This document shows, piece after piece, positions 9,358 through 19,405 of a DNA stretch of 64,000 nucleotides. A program made the translations under genes and the position numbers. The notes under the pieces were generated by a model that worked only from the letters and a program-made list of their open reading frames with translations, had not been told where the DNA came from and made no database searches. Position 1 is the stretch's first letter. Each line of letters begins with the position of its first letter. This DNA is from Akkermansiaceae bacterium (GTDB taxonomy: Bacteria; Verrucomicrobiota; Verrucomicrobiia; Verrucomicrobiales; Akkermansiaceae): contig CAIKDP010000073.1 in assembly GCA_903826205.1 (NCBI GenBank), forward strand, positions 1 through 64,000, read 5' to 3'.

Positions 9358-10374
9358 ATGAAGGAGCACCTCGGATCCATCGAAACTGAAGCCCTCGCCC
9401 AAATTGCCGCCGCCACCCACGAGCGGGCGCTCGATGACGCCCGCGTCGCCGTGCTGGGCAAAAAGGGCTCCCTCACCCTGGCCGCCGCCGGCATCAAGGA
9501 CGTGCCCAAAGAGGACAAGGCCGCCATCGGCCAACTCCTCAATGCCGCCCGCGCCGCCATCACCGCCGCCCTCGAGGCGAAGCAGGCGGCGTTGCGTGAG
9601 ATCGCCGACCGCGCGGCACTTGCCGGCATTGATGCCACGTTGCCGGCCCGCGGGCTGCCGGTCGGATCGCTCCATCCGCTCACGCAGATCCGCGACCAGG
9701 CGATCGGCATCTTGCGCCGGATGGGCTTTGTGTTGGCGGAAGGACCGGAGATCGAGGACGAATTCCATTGTTTTGATGCCCTCAACACGCCTGCCGACCA
9801 CCCGGCCCGCAACGAAAAGGACACGTTTTATTTTGATTCCGGCAAGTTGTTGCGCACCCACACCTCGAGCGTGCAAATCCGCACCATGGAGGCGCAGGCG
9901 CCGCCGATCCGCATCATCGCGCCGGGGTCGGCCTATCGCCGTGATGAGATTGATGCCACCCATCTATCGGTTTTCAACCAGCTTGAGGGACTTTATGTCG
10001 GCCGCGATGTTTCCTTGCCCGACCTCAAGGGGACCCTCGAATATTTCTTCCGCGAATTGTTTGGCACCCGCACCGAGGTGCGTTTCCGGCCGCACTTTTT
10101 CCCGTTCACCGAGCCGAGTTTCGAGATCGATGTGAAACTCCAGATCCAGGGGCAGGCGCCGCGCTGGATTGAGGTCGCCGGTTGCGGCATGGTCGATCCT
10201 GCGGTGTTTGACGCCATCAACAAGTCACGCAAGGACCAAGCCTTTGATCCGCAAACCACCACTGGCTTCGCCTTTGGCATGGGGCTCGACCGCCTCGCCA
10301 TGATCCGCTGGGGCATCAAGGACATCCGCTTGCTCATTGAAAATGATGTGCGCTTCCTCAAGCAGTTCGCTTGA
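9358..10374 (+). CDS. pheS: phenylalanyl-tRNA synthetase alpha subunit
   Basis: HPLTQIRDQAIGILRRMGF, TFYF, LLRTHTSSVQIRTM, YRRDEIDATH, FGMGLDRLAMIRWGIKDIR motifs. Start at 9358 (MKEHLGS) or 9340 (MPIAFPM). Confidence 0.96.
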   Translation: MKEHLGSIETEALAQIAAATHERALDDARVAVLGKKGSLTLAAAGIKDVPKEDKAAIGQLLNAARAAITAALEAKQAALREIADRAALAGIDATLPARGLPVGSLHPLTQIRDQAIGILRRMGFVLAEGPEIEDEFHCFDALNTPADHPARNEKDTFYFDSGKLLRTHTSSVQIRTMEAQAPPIRIIAPGSAYRRDEIDATHLSVFNQLEGLYVGRDVSLPDLKGTLEYFFRELFGTRTEVRFRPHFFPFTEPSFEIDVKLQIQGQAPRWIEVAGCGMVDPAVFDAINKSRKDQAFDPQTTTGFAFGMGLDRLAMIRWGIKDIRLLIENDVRFLKQFA

Positions 10375-10409
10375 GCGTCTATCTTCGATCTCCAATCCGC
10401 TATCTCCCC

Positions 10410-12794
10410 ATGAACATTTCACTCAACTGGCTGGCCACCCATCTCGACCTTGCCGGCAAATCCATCAAGGAAATTGACGACCTTTTCACCTTTGCCGGGG
10501 TGGAGGTCGAAGGCATCGTCGTCGAGGGCATCACCTCGGAGAAAATTGTCGTGGCGCAGGTGATGGAAGCGGTGCAGCACCCGCACGCGGACCGCCTCAA
10601 GGTCACCCATGTGGATGCCGGCGAAGGCAGCCTGCGCCAGATCGTGTGCGGCGCGCAAAACTACAAGGTGGGCGACAAAGTCCCCTGCGCGCTGCCGGGT
10701 ACGGCCTTGCCCGGGGGCTTCACCATCAGCGAGACGGTGATGCGCAAAGTGGAGTCCAGAGGCATGCTCTGCTCTGCAGCCGAGCTCGGCCTGCCGGCGG
10801 GGGAAGACGGCTTGCTCATTTTGCCTGCGGATGCCAAGGTTGGCACGCCTTTGAAACAGATGTATGAATCGGATGTTTTGTTGGAATTGGAAGTCACGCC
10901 GAACCGTCCGGATCTCTTGAGTCACCGGGGGATGGCGCGGGAGTTGGCGACCTTGCTCAAGACGCCGCTCAAGCCGTTGGAAATCCCCTCAAGGAGCGTG
11001 GGCGTCGCGCCCACGGCATCCATCCAGATCGAGGCGCCCGCCGCCTGTCCGCTTTACACGGCGGTACGCCTCTCCGGTGTGACCGTGAAAGACAGCCCGG
11101 CATGGCTCAAGCAACGGCTGGAAGCCATCGGCCAGCGGCCGATCAACAACATCGTCGATGTCACCAACTACGTGCTGCACGAGCTCGGCCAGCCGCTGCA
11201 TGCCTTCGATGCGGCCAAACTCACAGGCGGCATCGTCGTGCGCCACGCGGCGGAGGGCGAGGTGTTCCTCGCGCTGGATGAATCCCGCCATGGTCTAACG
11301 CCTGATGATCTGCTCATCTCGGATGCCTCCGGCCGCGCGCTGGCGCTGGGCGGCGTGATGGGCGGCGCCGATAGCGGCGTGACCGGGGAAACCACGGAAA
11401 TTTTGTTGGAATCGGCGTATTTCACGCCCTCCAACATCCGCCGCACGGCGCGGCGCACCGCGTTGTCCTCGGATTCATCGTACCGCTTCGAGCGCGGCGT
11501 CGATCCCGCGGGAGTGCTGGCCGCTTCGGCGCTGGCGGTCAAACTCATTGTGGAAACCGCCGGCGGCACGGCCGCTGCCACCACGCTGGTGGCGGGCGCG
11601 GCCCCGGTGCTCACCCGGCCGGTCGCCCTCGATGCCGCCAAACTCGACCAACTCATGGGCGGCGCGATCGCCCTGGCGGAAGCCGAGGCCATCCTCACCC
11701 GGCTCGGTCTAACCAAACGGTCCGACGCCACATGGGAGGTGCCGTCGTTCCGTGCCGACCTCCAGCGCCACATCGACCTGGTGGAGGAAATCGCCCGCGT
11801 GCATGGTCTGGACAACGTGCCGTCGCGCTTGCAGGGCTGCTTTGTGCCGGCCAGCGCGAGCGATGCGGCGTATGATGCGGACATGGTGCTGCGGCGGCGT
11901 TTGGCGGCGCTTGGCTTGCACGAGTGCCAGACGATCAAGCTCATAGCCGCCCAGCAACTGGCTGACGCGCTGCTGTCGCGGCCGTTGCTGGAAGGCGACG
12001 TCATCCGGGTGAAGCTGCCGTTGAGCGAGGATCATGCGGTGATGCGCCCGAGCCTGGTGCCGGGCTTGATTGCCTCTGCCGTTAGAAATGTCAGCCAGCA
12101 GGTGAAGTCGCTGCGGTTTTTTGAAATGGGGCGGGTGTTCCGCAATGCCGGCGGCGGCAAGGCGAAGGACCAGGAGAGCGACGCGCTGGCGATTCTGCTC
12201 GCCGGTCCCGGCGCACCCTTCGGTTGGGCCCGGAGCGAGCGCAACGCCGATCTGTACGACCTCAAAGGGTTGCTAAGCTCCCTGCTCGGCGGCCGCGAGG
12301 TGCGCTTTGCGCCCAAGGAGCGTCCGGGCTTTGTGCTTGCCTGCGACATCAAGGCGGACGCCCAGGTGATCGGGGTTTTCGCGCGGCTTGCTCCCGCCCG
12401 TGAACGTGAACTCGACTGCACCGCACCGGTGTATGTGGCCGAGCTCGATCTAACCAAAGTGCGCAAGTTGTTAGTTGGTATCAATCACGTGGCCGACCTG
12501 CCGCAGTTCCCGGGTTCCTCGCGTGATGCGGCGATGGAGTTGCCGCTGGCCACCGCCAACGCGCAGCTGGAGAACGTCATCGACAAATGTGCCGAGCCGT
12601 TGCTGACGGCCTATGAATGCTTTGATGTGTTCACCGATTCCACCGGCGCCAGGCTGCCGGTGGACCGGAAATCCGTGGCCTATCGCTTCCACTACCGCGC
12701 CGCCGACCGCACCCTCAAGTCCGATGAGGTCGATGCCGCCCATCAGCGGGTGCTCGGGGCACTGGGCAAGGATCTCGGCGTGAAATTCCGTTAG
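10410..12794 (+). CDS. pheT: phenylalanyl-tRNA synthetase beta subunit
   Basis: MNISLNWLATHLDL, tRNA-binding domain HPHADRLKVTHVDAGE, VDVTNYVLHELGQPLHAFD, VTPNRPDLLSHRGMARELA. Confidence 0.97.
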   Translation: MNISLNWLATHLDLAGKSIKEIDDLFTFAGVEVEGIVVEGITSEKIVVAQVMEAVQHPHADRLKVTHVDAGEGSLRQIVCGAQNYKVGDKVPCALPGTALPGGFTISETVMRKVESRGMLCSAAELGLPAGEDGLLILPADAKVGTPLKQMYESDVLLELEVTPNRPDLLSHRGMARELATLLKTPLKPLEIPSRSVGVAPTASIQIEAPAACPLYTAVRLSGVTVKDSPAWLKQRLEAIGQRPINNIVDVTNYVLHELGQPLHAFDAAKLTGGIVVRHAAEGEVFLALDESRHGLTPDDLLISDASGRALALGGVMGGADSGVTGETTEILLESAYFTPSNIRRTARRTALSSDSSYRFERGVDPAGVLAASALAVKLIVETAGGTAAATTLVAGAAPVLTRPVALDAAKLDQLMGGAIALAEAEAILTRLGLTKRSDATWEVPSFRADLQRHIDLVEEIARVHGLDNVPSRLQGCFVPASASDAAYDADMVLRRRLAALGLHECQTIKLIAAQQLADALLSRPLLEGDVIRVKLPLSEDHAVMRPSLVPGLIASAVRNVSQQVKSLRFFEMGRVFRNAGGGKAKDQESDALAILLAGPGAPFGWARSERNADLYDLKGLLSSLLGGREVRFAPKERPGFVLACDIKADAQVIGVFARLAPARERELDCTAPVYVAELDLTKVRKLLVGINHVADLPQFPGSSRDAAMELPLATANAQLENVIDKCAEPLLTAYECFDVFTDSTGARLPVDRKSVAYRFHYRAADRTLKSDEVDAAHQRVLGALGKDLGVKFR

Positions 12795-12846
12795 GCGTGG
12801 AATTGCCTTGGCGGATGGAGGGGGGCGGGCTAATACTGCCGCGCCC

Positions 12847-13809
12847 ATGCCGACCGACGCGATCCTCTCCACGGCCCGCCAATTTCTTGGTGTCCATCCG
12901 ACCGTATCCGTGACCCTGGAGCCGATCAAGCGCGGCGCCTCGGGGCGGACGATATTGCGGGTCAAGACCCAAGGGCACGAGCCGTTCATTGGCATCCATT
13001 GGACGGATGAGCGGGAGGACAACGAGCAATATATCCCGGTGGGGCATTTTCTCAAAAAGTGCCGGCTGCGGGTGCCGGCGATCCTGCATGAAAATCCGAA
13101 GCGGCATGTGGTGCTTGTCGAGGATCTGGGCGATGTGGATTTGCTGTCGCTCAAGGCCCAGCCCTTCGAGGCGCGTTTGCCGCTCTACCGGTCGGCGTTG
13201 GAGCAGGTGGACCGCTTGTTTTATGCCAAGCCGGACAAGGACATGGTGTTGATGCCGCCGTTTGATGCCGCGTTGTATCGCTGGGAGCAGGAGTATTTCT
13301 TTGAGTTTTTGGTGGAGGACCATCTGGGGCTCGATGCGGGTCCGTTGCGCAAAAACCCGGTGTTTGCCGATCTGGCCGAGCGTCTGGGCAAGGTGTCCAG
13401 ACATCTGGTGCACCGCGATTTTCAATCGCAGAACCTGCTGGTGAAGGACGGCCAGGTGTGGCTCATCGATTTTCAGGGATTGCGCCGCGGACGGCAGGAA
13501 TACGACATAGCGTCGTTGGTTTACGACCCCTACATGAACCACACGGCCGCCGAACGCGAGGCCTTGTTAGGCTTGTGGGAGGAAATTTCCGATGAGCGCC
13601 CGGAGCCCCGCTTGTTTCATGAATGTGCCAGCCAACGCCTGATGCAGGCGCTGGGGGCCTACGCCAATATTGTGCACCGGCGCGGTGACGAATGGTACCG
13701 ACCGCACATCGCCACCGCCGGCCGCCTGCTCAAGGGGGTGACGGACGGGACGGCCTTGGAAGCACCGCTGGCGCGCGTTTTCAAGGCGTTAGACGCAGTA
13801 TCGCCGTGA
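12847..13809 (+). CDS. aminoglycoside phosphotransferase-family kinase, resembling cell-wall amino-sugar kinase AmgK
   Basis: HLVHRDFQSQNLLVKDGQVWLIDFQGLRRGRQEYDIASLVYDPY is the APH catalytic region as in AmgK-like kinases. Confidence 0.8.
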   Translation: MPTDAILSTARQFLGVHPTVSVTLEPIKRGASGRTILRVKTQGHEPFIGIHWTDEREDNEQYIPVGHFLKKCRLRVPAILHENPKRHVVLVEDLGDVDLLSLKAQPFEARLPLYRSALEQVDRLFYAKPDKDMVLMPPFDAALYRWEQEYFFEFLVEDHLGLDAGPLRKNPVFADLAERLGKVSRHLVHRDFQSQNLLVKDGQVWLIDFQGLRRGRQEYDIASLVYDPYMNHTAAEREALLGLWEEISDERPEPRLFHECASQRLMQALGAYANIVHRRGDEWYRPHIATAGRLLKGVTDGTALEAPLARVFKALDAVSP

Positions 13810-15443
13810 CTGGTTCTCTCCATCGTCGTGGGTTGGTGTTTGTTTCAGCGGCACTTGCCGGGGTGGCCTGCTGGGGATGGGTGGCGGGCACGGGAGCGGA
13901 GCGGTTGGCCTTTACCGGGGTGCTGCGAGGCTTTGCCAATCCGCCGTTTTTCATTGAGGGCAAGGGCACGCGCGAGGTCCCGTGGGTGCTGCGCACGCAT
14001 GCGCTCAAGGTCCAGATGGACGCCCGCAAGGCCCCTGTTGTGGTGTCCATGGGCGACGATCCGGATGGCGTGTTTCAATCATCGCCGCCATCGCCCGTCG
14101 ATTTGGCCGTGGTGCTCAGGAATCTGCAGCGCTTGGGCACGCAGCAGGCCGCGATTGCCATGGTGTTGGCCTGGGACAATCCGGATGCCGTGGCGCTCAA
14201 AGGGCTCGAGCTCGTGCTCAATGACTTCCAACAGGTCATCCATGCGGTGCCGCTCGCGCGCGGCAGTGCCGGCCAGGCGATGCCGCCGGCCCTGCGCCGC
14301 GCGTCGTTGCCGTTGGATTCGATGCATGGGGACAGCTCGATGCTGCCGCTGGTCAACCGGGTGGCGGTGGCCGATGTGATCTTCGGTGGCGAGAGTGCCA
14401 GCGCGGGATTCAGCGGCTTGGACGCGGTGGAAACCGGCCGTGACAGGTTGCCGTTGTTAGCCCGCTGGGAGGATGATGAGCGGGTGGTGCTGGCTTTCCC
14501 GTTGCTCGCGGTGCTGGCCCGCGAGCAACTGCCGCTGGCGGGGGTTCAAGTGAAGCTTGGCGAATCCATCCAACTCGGTCCGTCAGGACCGGTGGTGCCG
14601 ATCGATCAGGCCGGATGCATGGCACTGCCCCGCAAGGCCGCGGCCTCACCCGCGGCGATTCCCGCGGTGGCGCTGATTGATGGCACGCCGGAGGTGCTTG
14701 CGGCCGCCTCCGGCCTGCTGGTGTTGCGCGACGATCAAAGCGCCGCGCCACGTGCCACCAGGGAATTTTCGGCATCCCTGGCGACGGCGATGGCCGTCAT
14801 CGGTTCGGATTCCGGGCTGGGGCCGCCTGAGAGTTACCGCCGCTTGTCCAAGGCATGGGAGGTGTCGTTGATTCTGTTAGTGGGTGGGCTGCTAACCGTG
14901 ATGGCCGGCCGGCCCCGGTTTCAAGGGCGCCTTGGCCTTGGCATCCTGGCGGCGCTGACTCTAACTTCACAATGGCTGGCCGTGGGCATGGCGCAGGTTT
15001 GGCTGCCGGGTATTCCGTTGCTGGCGGCGCTGCTTGCCGGAGGGCTGGCCGCACTATTGTCAGGCAAGGGTCCCGCGCCGGCCCGTGCGGCGGTGGTGGT
15101 GGCCGCCGCATCGCCACGGGTCACGCCGGCGTCCGGCCTCCCTGCCGCGCGCAGGGTTTTCCGTTCCGTCACGATGCGGCGCGGGCCGGATGGAATCCAT
15201 GAGGTGACGCGCAGGGAGCCAAAGGTATGGCCCACGCAGTCGGCTGTGGGTGAAGCAGCCGCGGCTGTGGAGATAATATCACCGGTTGCGGAGGATGCAG
15301 CACCGGCTGTGGCGGAAGTGACTCCGGCTGTGGAAGAAGTGGCACCGGTAGGGAGCGAAGATTCACCGGATGTGGAGGCCGCCAAAGCCAGCAAGGCACA
15401 GCGAAAATCCGCCACCAAGACTGTTAGGAAAAAGCGTCGCTGA
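13806..15443 (+). CDS. membrane protein with a CHASE2-like extracellular segment and Ala/Pro/Glu/Val-rich tail
   Basis: In-frame GTG at 13806 overlaps the previous stop (GTGA). N-terminal TM, large extracytoplasmic segment, three C-terminal hydrophobic helices, then PVAEDAAPAVAEVTPAVEEVAPV tail and a KKRR end. CHASE2 call is only a resemblance. Confidence 0.6.
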   Translation: MTGSLHRRGLVFVSAALAGVACWGWVAGTGAERLAFTGVLRGFANPPFFIEGKGTREVPWVLRTHALKVQMDARKAPVVVSMGDDPDGVFQSSPPSPVDLAVVLRNLQRLGTQQAAIAMVLAWDNPDAVALKGLELVLNDFQQVIHAVPLARGSAGQAMPPALRRASLPLDSMHGDSSMLPLVNRVAVADVIFGGESASAGFSGLDAVETGRDRLPLLARWEDDERVVLAFPLLAVLAREQLPLAGVQVKLGESIQLGPSGPVVPIDQAGCMALPRKAAASPAAIPAVALIDGTPEVLAAASGLLVLRDDQSAAPRATREFSASLATAMAVIGSDSGLGPPESYRRLSKAWEVSLILLVGGLLTVMAGRPRFQGRLGLGILAALTLTSQWLAVGMAQVWLPGIPLLAALLAGGLAALLSGKGPAPARAAVVVAAASPRVTPASGLPAARRVFRSVTMRRGPDGIHEVTRREPKVWPTQSAVGEAAAAVEIISPVAEDAAPAVAEVTPAVEEVAPVGSEDSPDVEAAKASKAQRKSATKTVRKKRR

Positions 15444-15474
15444 CCCATAACTCATACCAACCAACCATCCTTCG

Positions 15475-16344
15475 ATGAATCCGATTGAAAAAGCCGATGC
15501 GCTCATTGAGGCGTTGCCCTATCTTCAAGCCTTTCGCGGCAAGACCTTTCTGATCAAGATGGGCGGCGCGGCGATGGAAGACCCCGCGCTGGTGGCGATG
15601 GTCATGCGCGACGTGGTGTTTCTCGAAGTGGCCGGCATCAATCCCATCGTGGTGCACGGGGGTGGCAAGGCGATTTCAGCGGCGATGGCGGCGGCCGGGC
15701 TGGAGGCGAGATTTGTCGGCGGGCTGCGTGTGACCACGGACGAGGCCATCGCGATTGTCGCCCGCGTGTTGTCGGATGAGATCAACCCGGGCTTGGTGCG
15801 GATGATGCGCGGGTTTGGCGGCAAGGCGCTGGGTATTGCCGGGCACGAGGTGTTTGTCGGGGAGAAAACCACGGGCACCGATGCGCAGGGCAAGTGTGTC
15901 GATTTGGGGCGGGTGGGGGAAGTGGTGGGCTGCCGCCTGGAGCCCTTGGCCGCGGCGCTGGCCGCGGGCGAGGTGCCGGTCATTTCGCCGCTGGCAGCCG
16001 AGCCTGGCAGCAGCTTGCCGCTCAACATCAACGCGGATCTGGCGGCGGCCGCGCTGGCCAAGGCCCTGTGCGTGGCCAAGCTGGTTTATCTATCCGATGT
16101 GCCGGGATTGTTGGCTGATGCCACCGATCCGGCATCCTTGATCCAATCGGTGACCTGCAGCGAGGCGGAGGCCCTCATCGCCGATGGCACCATTTCCGGC
16201 GGCATGATTCCCAAGATGCGCAGCGCCATGGACGCGCTCAACGCCGGGGTGCGCAAGGTGCACTTCGTCGACGGTCGTCAGCCCCACGCGCTTTTGTTGG
16301 AAATATTCACCGATGGCGGCATCGGCACCGAGGTGGTGCGGTAG
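15475..16344 (+). CDS. argB: acetylglutamate kinase
   Basis: FLIKMGGAAMEDP, IVVHGGGKAISAAM, NINADLAAAALAKAL, GMIPKMRSAMDAL motifs. Confidence 0.96.
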   Translation: MNPIEKADALIEALPYLQAFRGKTFLIKMGGAAMEDPALVAMVMRDVVFLEVAGINPIVVHGGGKAISAAMAAAGLEARFVGGLRVTTDEAIAIVARVLSDEINPGLVRMMRGFGGKALGIAGHEVFVGEKTTGTDAQGKCVDLGRVGEVVGCRLEPLAAALAAGEVPVISPLAAEPGSSLPLNINADLAAAALAKALCVAKLVYLSDVPGLLADATDPASLIQSVTCSEAEALIADGTISGGMIPKMRSAMDALNAGVRKVHFVDGRQPHALLLEIFTDGGIGTEVVR

Positions 16345-16351
16345 GGGCGGC

Positions 16352-17383
16352 CTACGCCACGGTCCAGGTGGAGTTGCCGTGGAGCAGTTCCTGCCAGGTG
16401 CCGGGGCCGCGCTTGGCGGTGGCCTGGGCGATTTGCTCGTGGACGAGGGTTTCGTAGGTGGGCTTTTCGATTTGGCGGATGACGCCCATGGGGGTGGGAA
16501 AATCCGGTTGGCCCATGGTGGCGAGCAGATGTGAATAGAGCGGGGAGGTCTGTCCGGGTTGGTGGGTGAGGATCTCGCCGGGAGGGGTGGTGGCGGCATC
16601 GACGACTTCCGGAGTGAGGCCGTTGAGGCGGATGGCCTTGCTCTTGTCCTTGCCGAAGAGCAGGGGTTTGCCGGTTTCAAGGAAGAGCATTTGCTCGTCG
16701 CGGTTGTCCTTGCCGTAGATCGAGTCCCAGGTGGAATCGTTGAAAATAACGCAGTTTTGGAAAATTTCGACGAAAGAAATCCCTTGGTGCGCATGGGCCG
16801 CCTTGAACGTCTCGACCATGTGCTTCGGGTTGGTGTCCAAGGTGCGGGCGACAAAGGTGGCCTCCGCACCCAGGGCGAAGAGGGCCGGGTTGAGTGGGTT
16901 TTCCAAGGAGCCGGTGGGCGAGGTTTTGGTCTTGGTGCCGACCGGCGAGGTGGGGCTGTACTGGCCTTTGGTCAAACCGTAGATACGGTTGTTGAAGAGC
17001 AGGACGTTGACGTTGATGTTGCGGCGCAGCAGGTGGAGCAGGTGGTTGCCGCCGATGCTCAGGCCGTCGCCATCCCCGGTGATGATCCACACCGAGAGGT
17101 CGGGGTTGGCCACTTTGACGCCGGTGGCGACGCTGGGGGCGCGGCCGTGGATGGTGTGAAACCCGTAGGTGTTCATGTAGAACGGGAAGCGGCTGGAACA
17201 ACCGATGCCACTGACGAGCACAAAATTCTCGCGGGGCACGCCGAGCTCGGGGAAGGCGCGTTGCAGCGAGTTGAGGATGGCGTAATCGCCGCAGCCGGGG
17301 CACCAGCGGACTTCGTTAGAGGGGACGAAGTCCTTGCGGCTCAGTTCCGGGACGGCGGGGAGGTTTGGGGTAGCGGTGGCCAT
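16352..17383 (-). CDS. korB: 2-oxoacid:ferredoxin oxidoreductase beta subunit (2-oxoglutarate type)
   Basis: VRWCPGCGDYAILNSLQ, SGIGCSSRFP, HGRAPSVATGVK, WIITGDGDGLSIGGNHLLHLLRRNINV (TPP-binding) motifs. Confidence 0.92.
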   Translation of the reverse strand: MATATPNLPAVPELSRKDFVPSNEVRWCPGCGDYAILNSLQRAFPELGVPRENFVLVSGIGCSSRFPFYMNTYGFHTIHGRAPSVATGVKVANPDLSVWIITGDGDGLSIGGNHLLHLLRRNINVNVLLFNNRIYGLTKGQYSPTSPVGTKTKTSPTGSLENPLNPALFALGAEATFVARTLDTNPKHMVETFKAAHAHQGISFVEIFQNCVIFNDSTWDSIYGKDNRDEQMLFLETGKPLLFGKDKSKAIRLNGLTPEVVDAATTPPGEILTHQPGQTSPLYSHLLATMGQPDFPTPMGVIRQIEKPTYETLVHEQIAQATAKRGPGTWQELLHGNSTWTVA

Positions 17384-17388
17384 GGCGG

Positions 17389-19233
17389 TTAGGCGTTGAG
17401 GAGTTCGAGGATGCGTTCGCGGATTTCGCTGATCTTGAAGGGTTGGCCTTTGATCTTGCCCATGGATAGGGTGTCGACCAGATACTTGGCGCGGATGATG
17501 ATGCTGAGCTGGCCGTTGTTGAGTTCCGGAATGAGAACCTGCTCAAAGCCTTGGATGAGTGCGCCGAGGTCGGCGGGCAGGGGATTGAGGTGGCGCAGGG
17601 TGGTGCTGCTCACCGCGTGGCCTTCGCTGCGGAGGGCGGTCACCGCCGAGGTGATGGCACCATGGGTGCCGCCCCAGCCGAGGACCAGCAGCTTGCCACT
17701 GCGGTCACCATTGACTTCCAGTGGCGGCAGACTGTTGGCAATGCCGGCGACTTTGGCGGCGCGCAGGCGGGTCATCAGGCTGTGGACTTCCGGGTCGTAG
17801 CTGATGGCGCCTTTTTCATTTTTCTCGATTCCGCCGATGCGGTGTTCGAGGCCGGGTTGGCCGGGGATGGCGTGGGTGCGGGCGAGGGTTTGCGGGTCGC
17901 GGGCGAAGGCGACGTAGGGTAGGGACTCATCCGCAAAGGGCTTGGAAATGTCCGGCAGCGTCGCTTCATCGGGCACCAGCCATGGCTCGGAGCCGTTGGC
18001 CAGGTATCCATCCGTGAGCAGGATGACGGGCGTTGAGTATTGAATGGCAATGCGTGCCGCCTCAAAGGCCGCGCTGAAACAATCGGATGGGGAGTTGGCG
18101 GCTATGACCGGCAGCGGGCTTTCCCCGTGGCGGCCGTAAAGCGCCTGAAGGAGGTCGGATTGCTCGGTCTTGGTCGGCAGGCCGGTGCTGGGGCCGCCGC
18201 GCTGGACGTTGATAATGACCAGTGGCAATTCGGTGGTCACGGCCAAGCCCATGAACTCGCTCTTCAGGCACATGCCGGGGCCGCTGGTGGCGGTGGCCCC
18301 GAGCTTGCCGGCATAGCTGCCGCCTAGGGCGACGCCGATGGCGGCGATTTCATCCTCGGCCTGAACGGTGGTGACGCCGAAGTGCTTGTAGCCGGCGAGG
18401 GCCTCGAGCACGGAGGTGGCCGGAGTGATCGGATAGCCGGAGAACAACAACGGGCGGCCGCAGCGTTGGGAGGCGGCGATGAGACCCAGCGCGGTCGCTT
18501 CATTGCCGGAGATTTTCCGATAGATGCCGGGGGCCACATCGGCCCGCGCCACCCGGTAACGCTCGATGGTGAGCTCGGAGGTTTCCCCAACAAAATAGCC
18601 GGCCTTGACCACGGCAATGTTAGCCGCGGCCAGCGCGGGGAGCTTTTTCTCCCATTTGGCGGTGATGTAATCGAGGGTCGGCTCGATCGGCCGGCTGTAG
18701 ACCCAATACATGAAGCCGAGGGCGAGGAAGTTTTTGCAACGGAGTTTTTCGCGGTTGGTCAGTGTCGATTCCTTGAGGGCATCGAGCGCCAGACCGGTGA
18801 TGTCGAGGGCGATGAGGATGTATTTTTCCGCCAGGCTCGGGTCATCCAGCGGATTGCTGGTGAAGCCGGCCATCTTCAGGTTGTCCTCGGTGAAGGCGGC
18901 GGTGTTGACCACCAACAGGCCGCCGGTGACCAGATCCGGCAGGTGGACGGCGAGGGCGGCCGGGTTCATGGCCACCAACGCGTCAGGGGCATCGCCGGAA
19001 GTCAGGACCTTGGTGCTGCCGAAGTGGACTTGAAAGGCGGAAACCCCGCCGATGGTGCCGACTGGGGCGCGGATCTCAGAGGGATAGTCCGGGAACGTGG
19101 CGATCGAGTTGGGAATGGTGACGCTGGTGTCGGTAAAGCGCTCGCCAACGATTTGCATGCCGTCGCCTGAATCTCCGGCGAATCGGACAACCACTGATTT
19201 CATCTCACGAAAGCCGGGGGTGGGATCGGACAT
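17389..19233 (-). CDS. korA: 2-oxoacid:ferredoxin oxidoreductase alpha subunit with fused N-terminal gamma domain
   Basis: VVVRFAGDSGDGMQIVGERFT N-terminal gamma domain; YPITPATSVLEALA, VQAEDEIAAIGVALGGSYAGKLGATATSGPGMCLKSEFMGLA. Start placed at MSDPTPGFREMK. Confidence 0.92.
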   Translation of the reverse strand: MSDPTPGFREMKSVVVRFAGDSGDGMQIVGERFTDTSVTIPNSIATFPDYPSEIRAPVGTIGGVSAFQVHFGSTKVLTSGDAPDALVAMNPAALAVHLPDLVTGGLLVVNTAAFTEDNLKMAGFTSNPLDDPSLAEKYILIALDITGLALDALKESTLTNREKLRCKNFLALGFMYWVYSRPIEPTLDYITAKWEKKLPALAAANIAVVKAGYFVGETSELTIERYRVARADVAPGIYRKISGNEATALGLIAASQRCGRPLLFSGYPITPATSVLEALAGYKHFGVTTVQAEDEIAAIGVALGGSYAGKLGATATSGPGMCLKSEFMGLAVTTELPLVIINVQRGGPSTGLPTKTEQSDLLQALYGRHGESPLPVIAANSPSDCFSAAFEAARIAIQYSTPVILLTDGYLANGSEPWLVPDEATLPDISKPFADESLPYVAFARDPQTLARTHAIPGQPGLEHRIGGIEKNEKGAISYDPEVHSLMTRLRAAKVAGIANSLPPLEVNGDRSGKLLVLGWGGTHGAITSAVTALRSEGHAVSSTTLRHLNPLPADLGALIQGFEQVLIPELNNGQLSIIIRAKYLVDTLSMGKIKGQPFKISEIRERILELLNA

Positions 19234-19405
19234 AGGGGTGTGTTTTGCTTGCTCGCGCGCAACTTGGTGGGAGATGCTGGCACTGTCAACCTTGGCGACG
19301 ATTTTGGAAGAAGTTTTTTTCATGTAGCGGGGCACGGCGGCTAACGGAAACGACCGGTTTGCACATTGCCATTGCCACACGGGGCAAATCAGGCATTTTC
19401 CCGCC

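Noticed and set aside
18382-19170. 262-aa ORF antisense to korA
   Set aside because: Shadow ORF; korA motifs are convincing.
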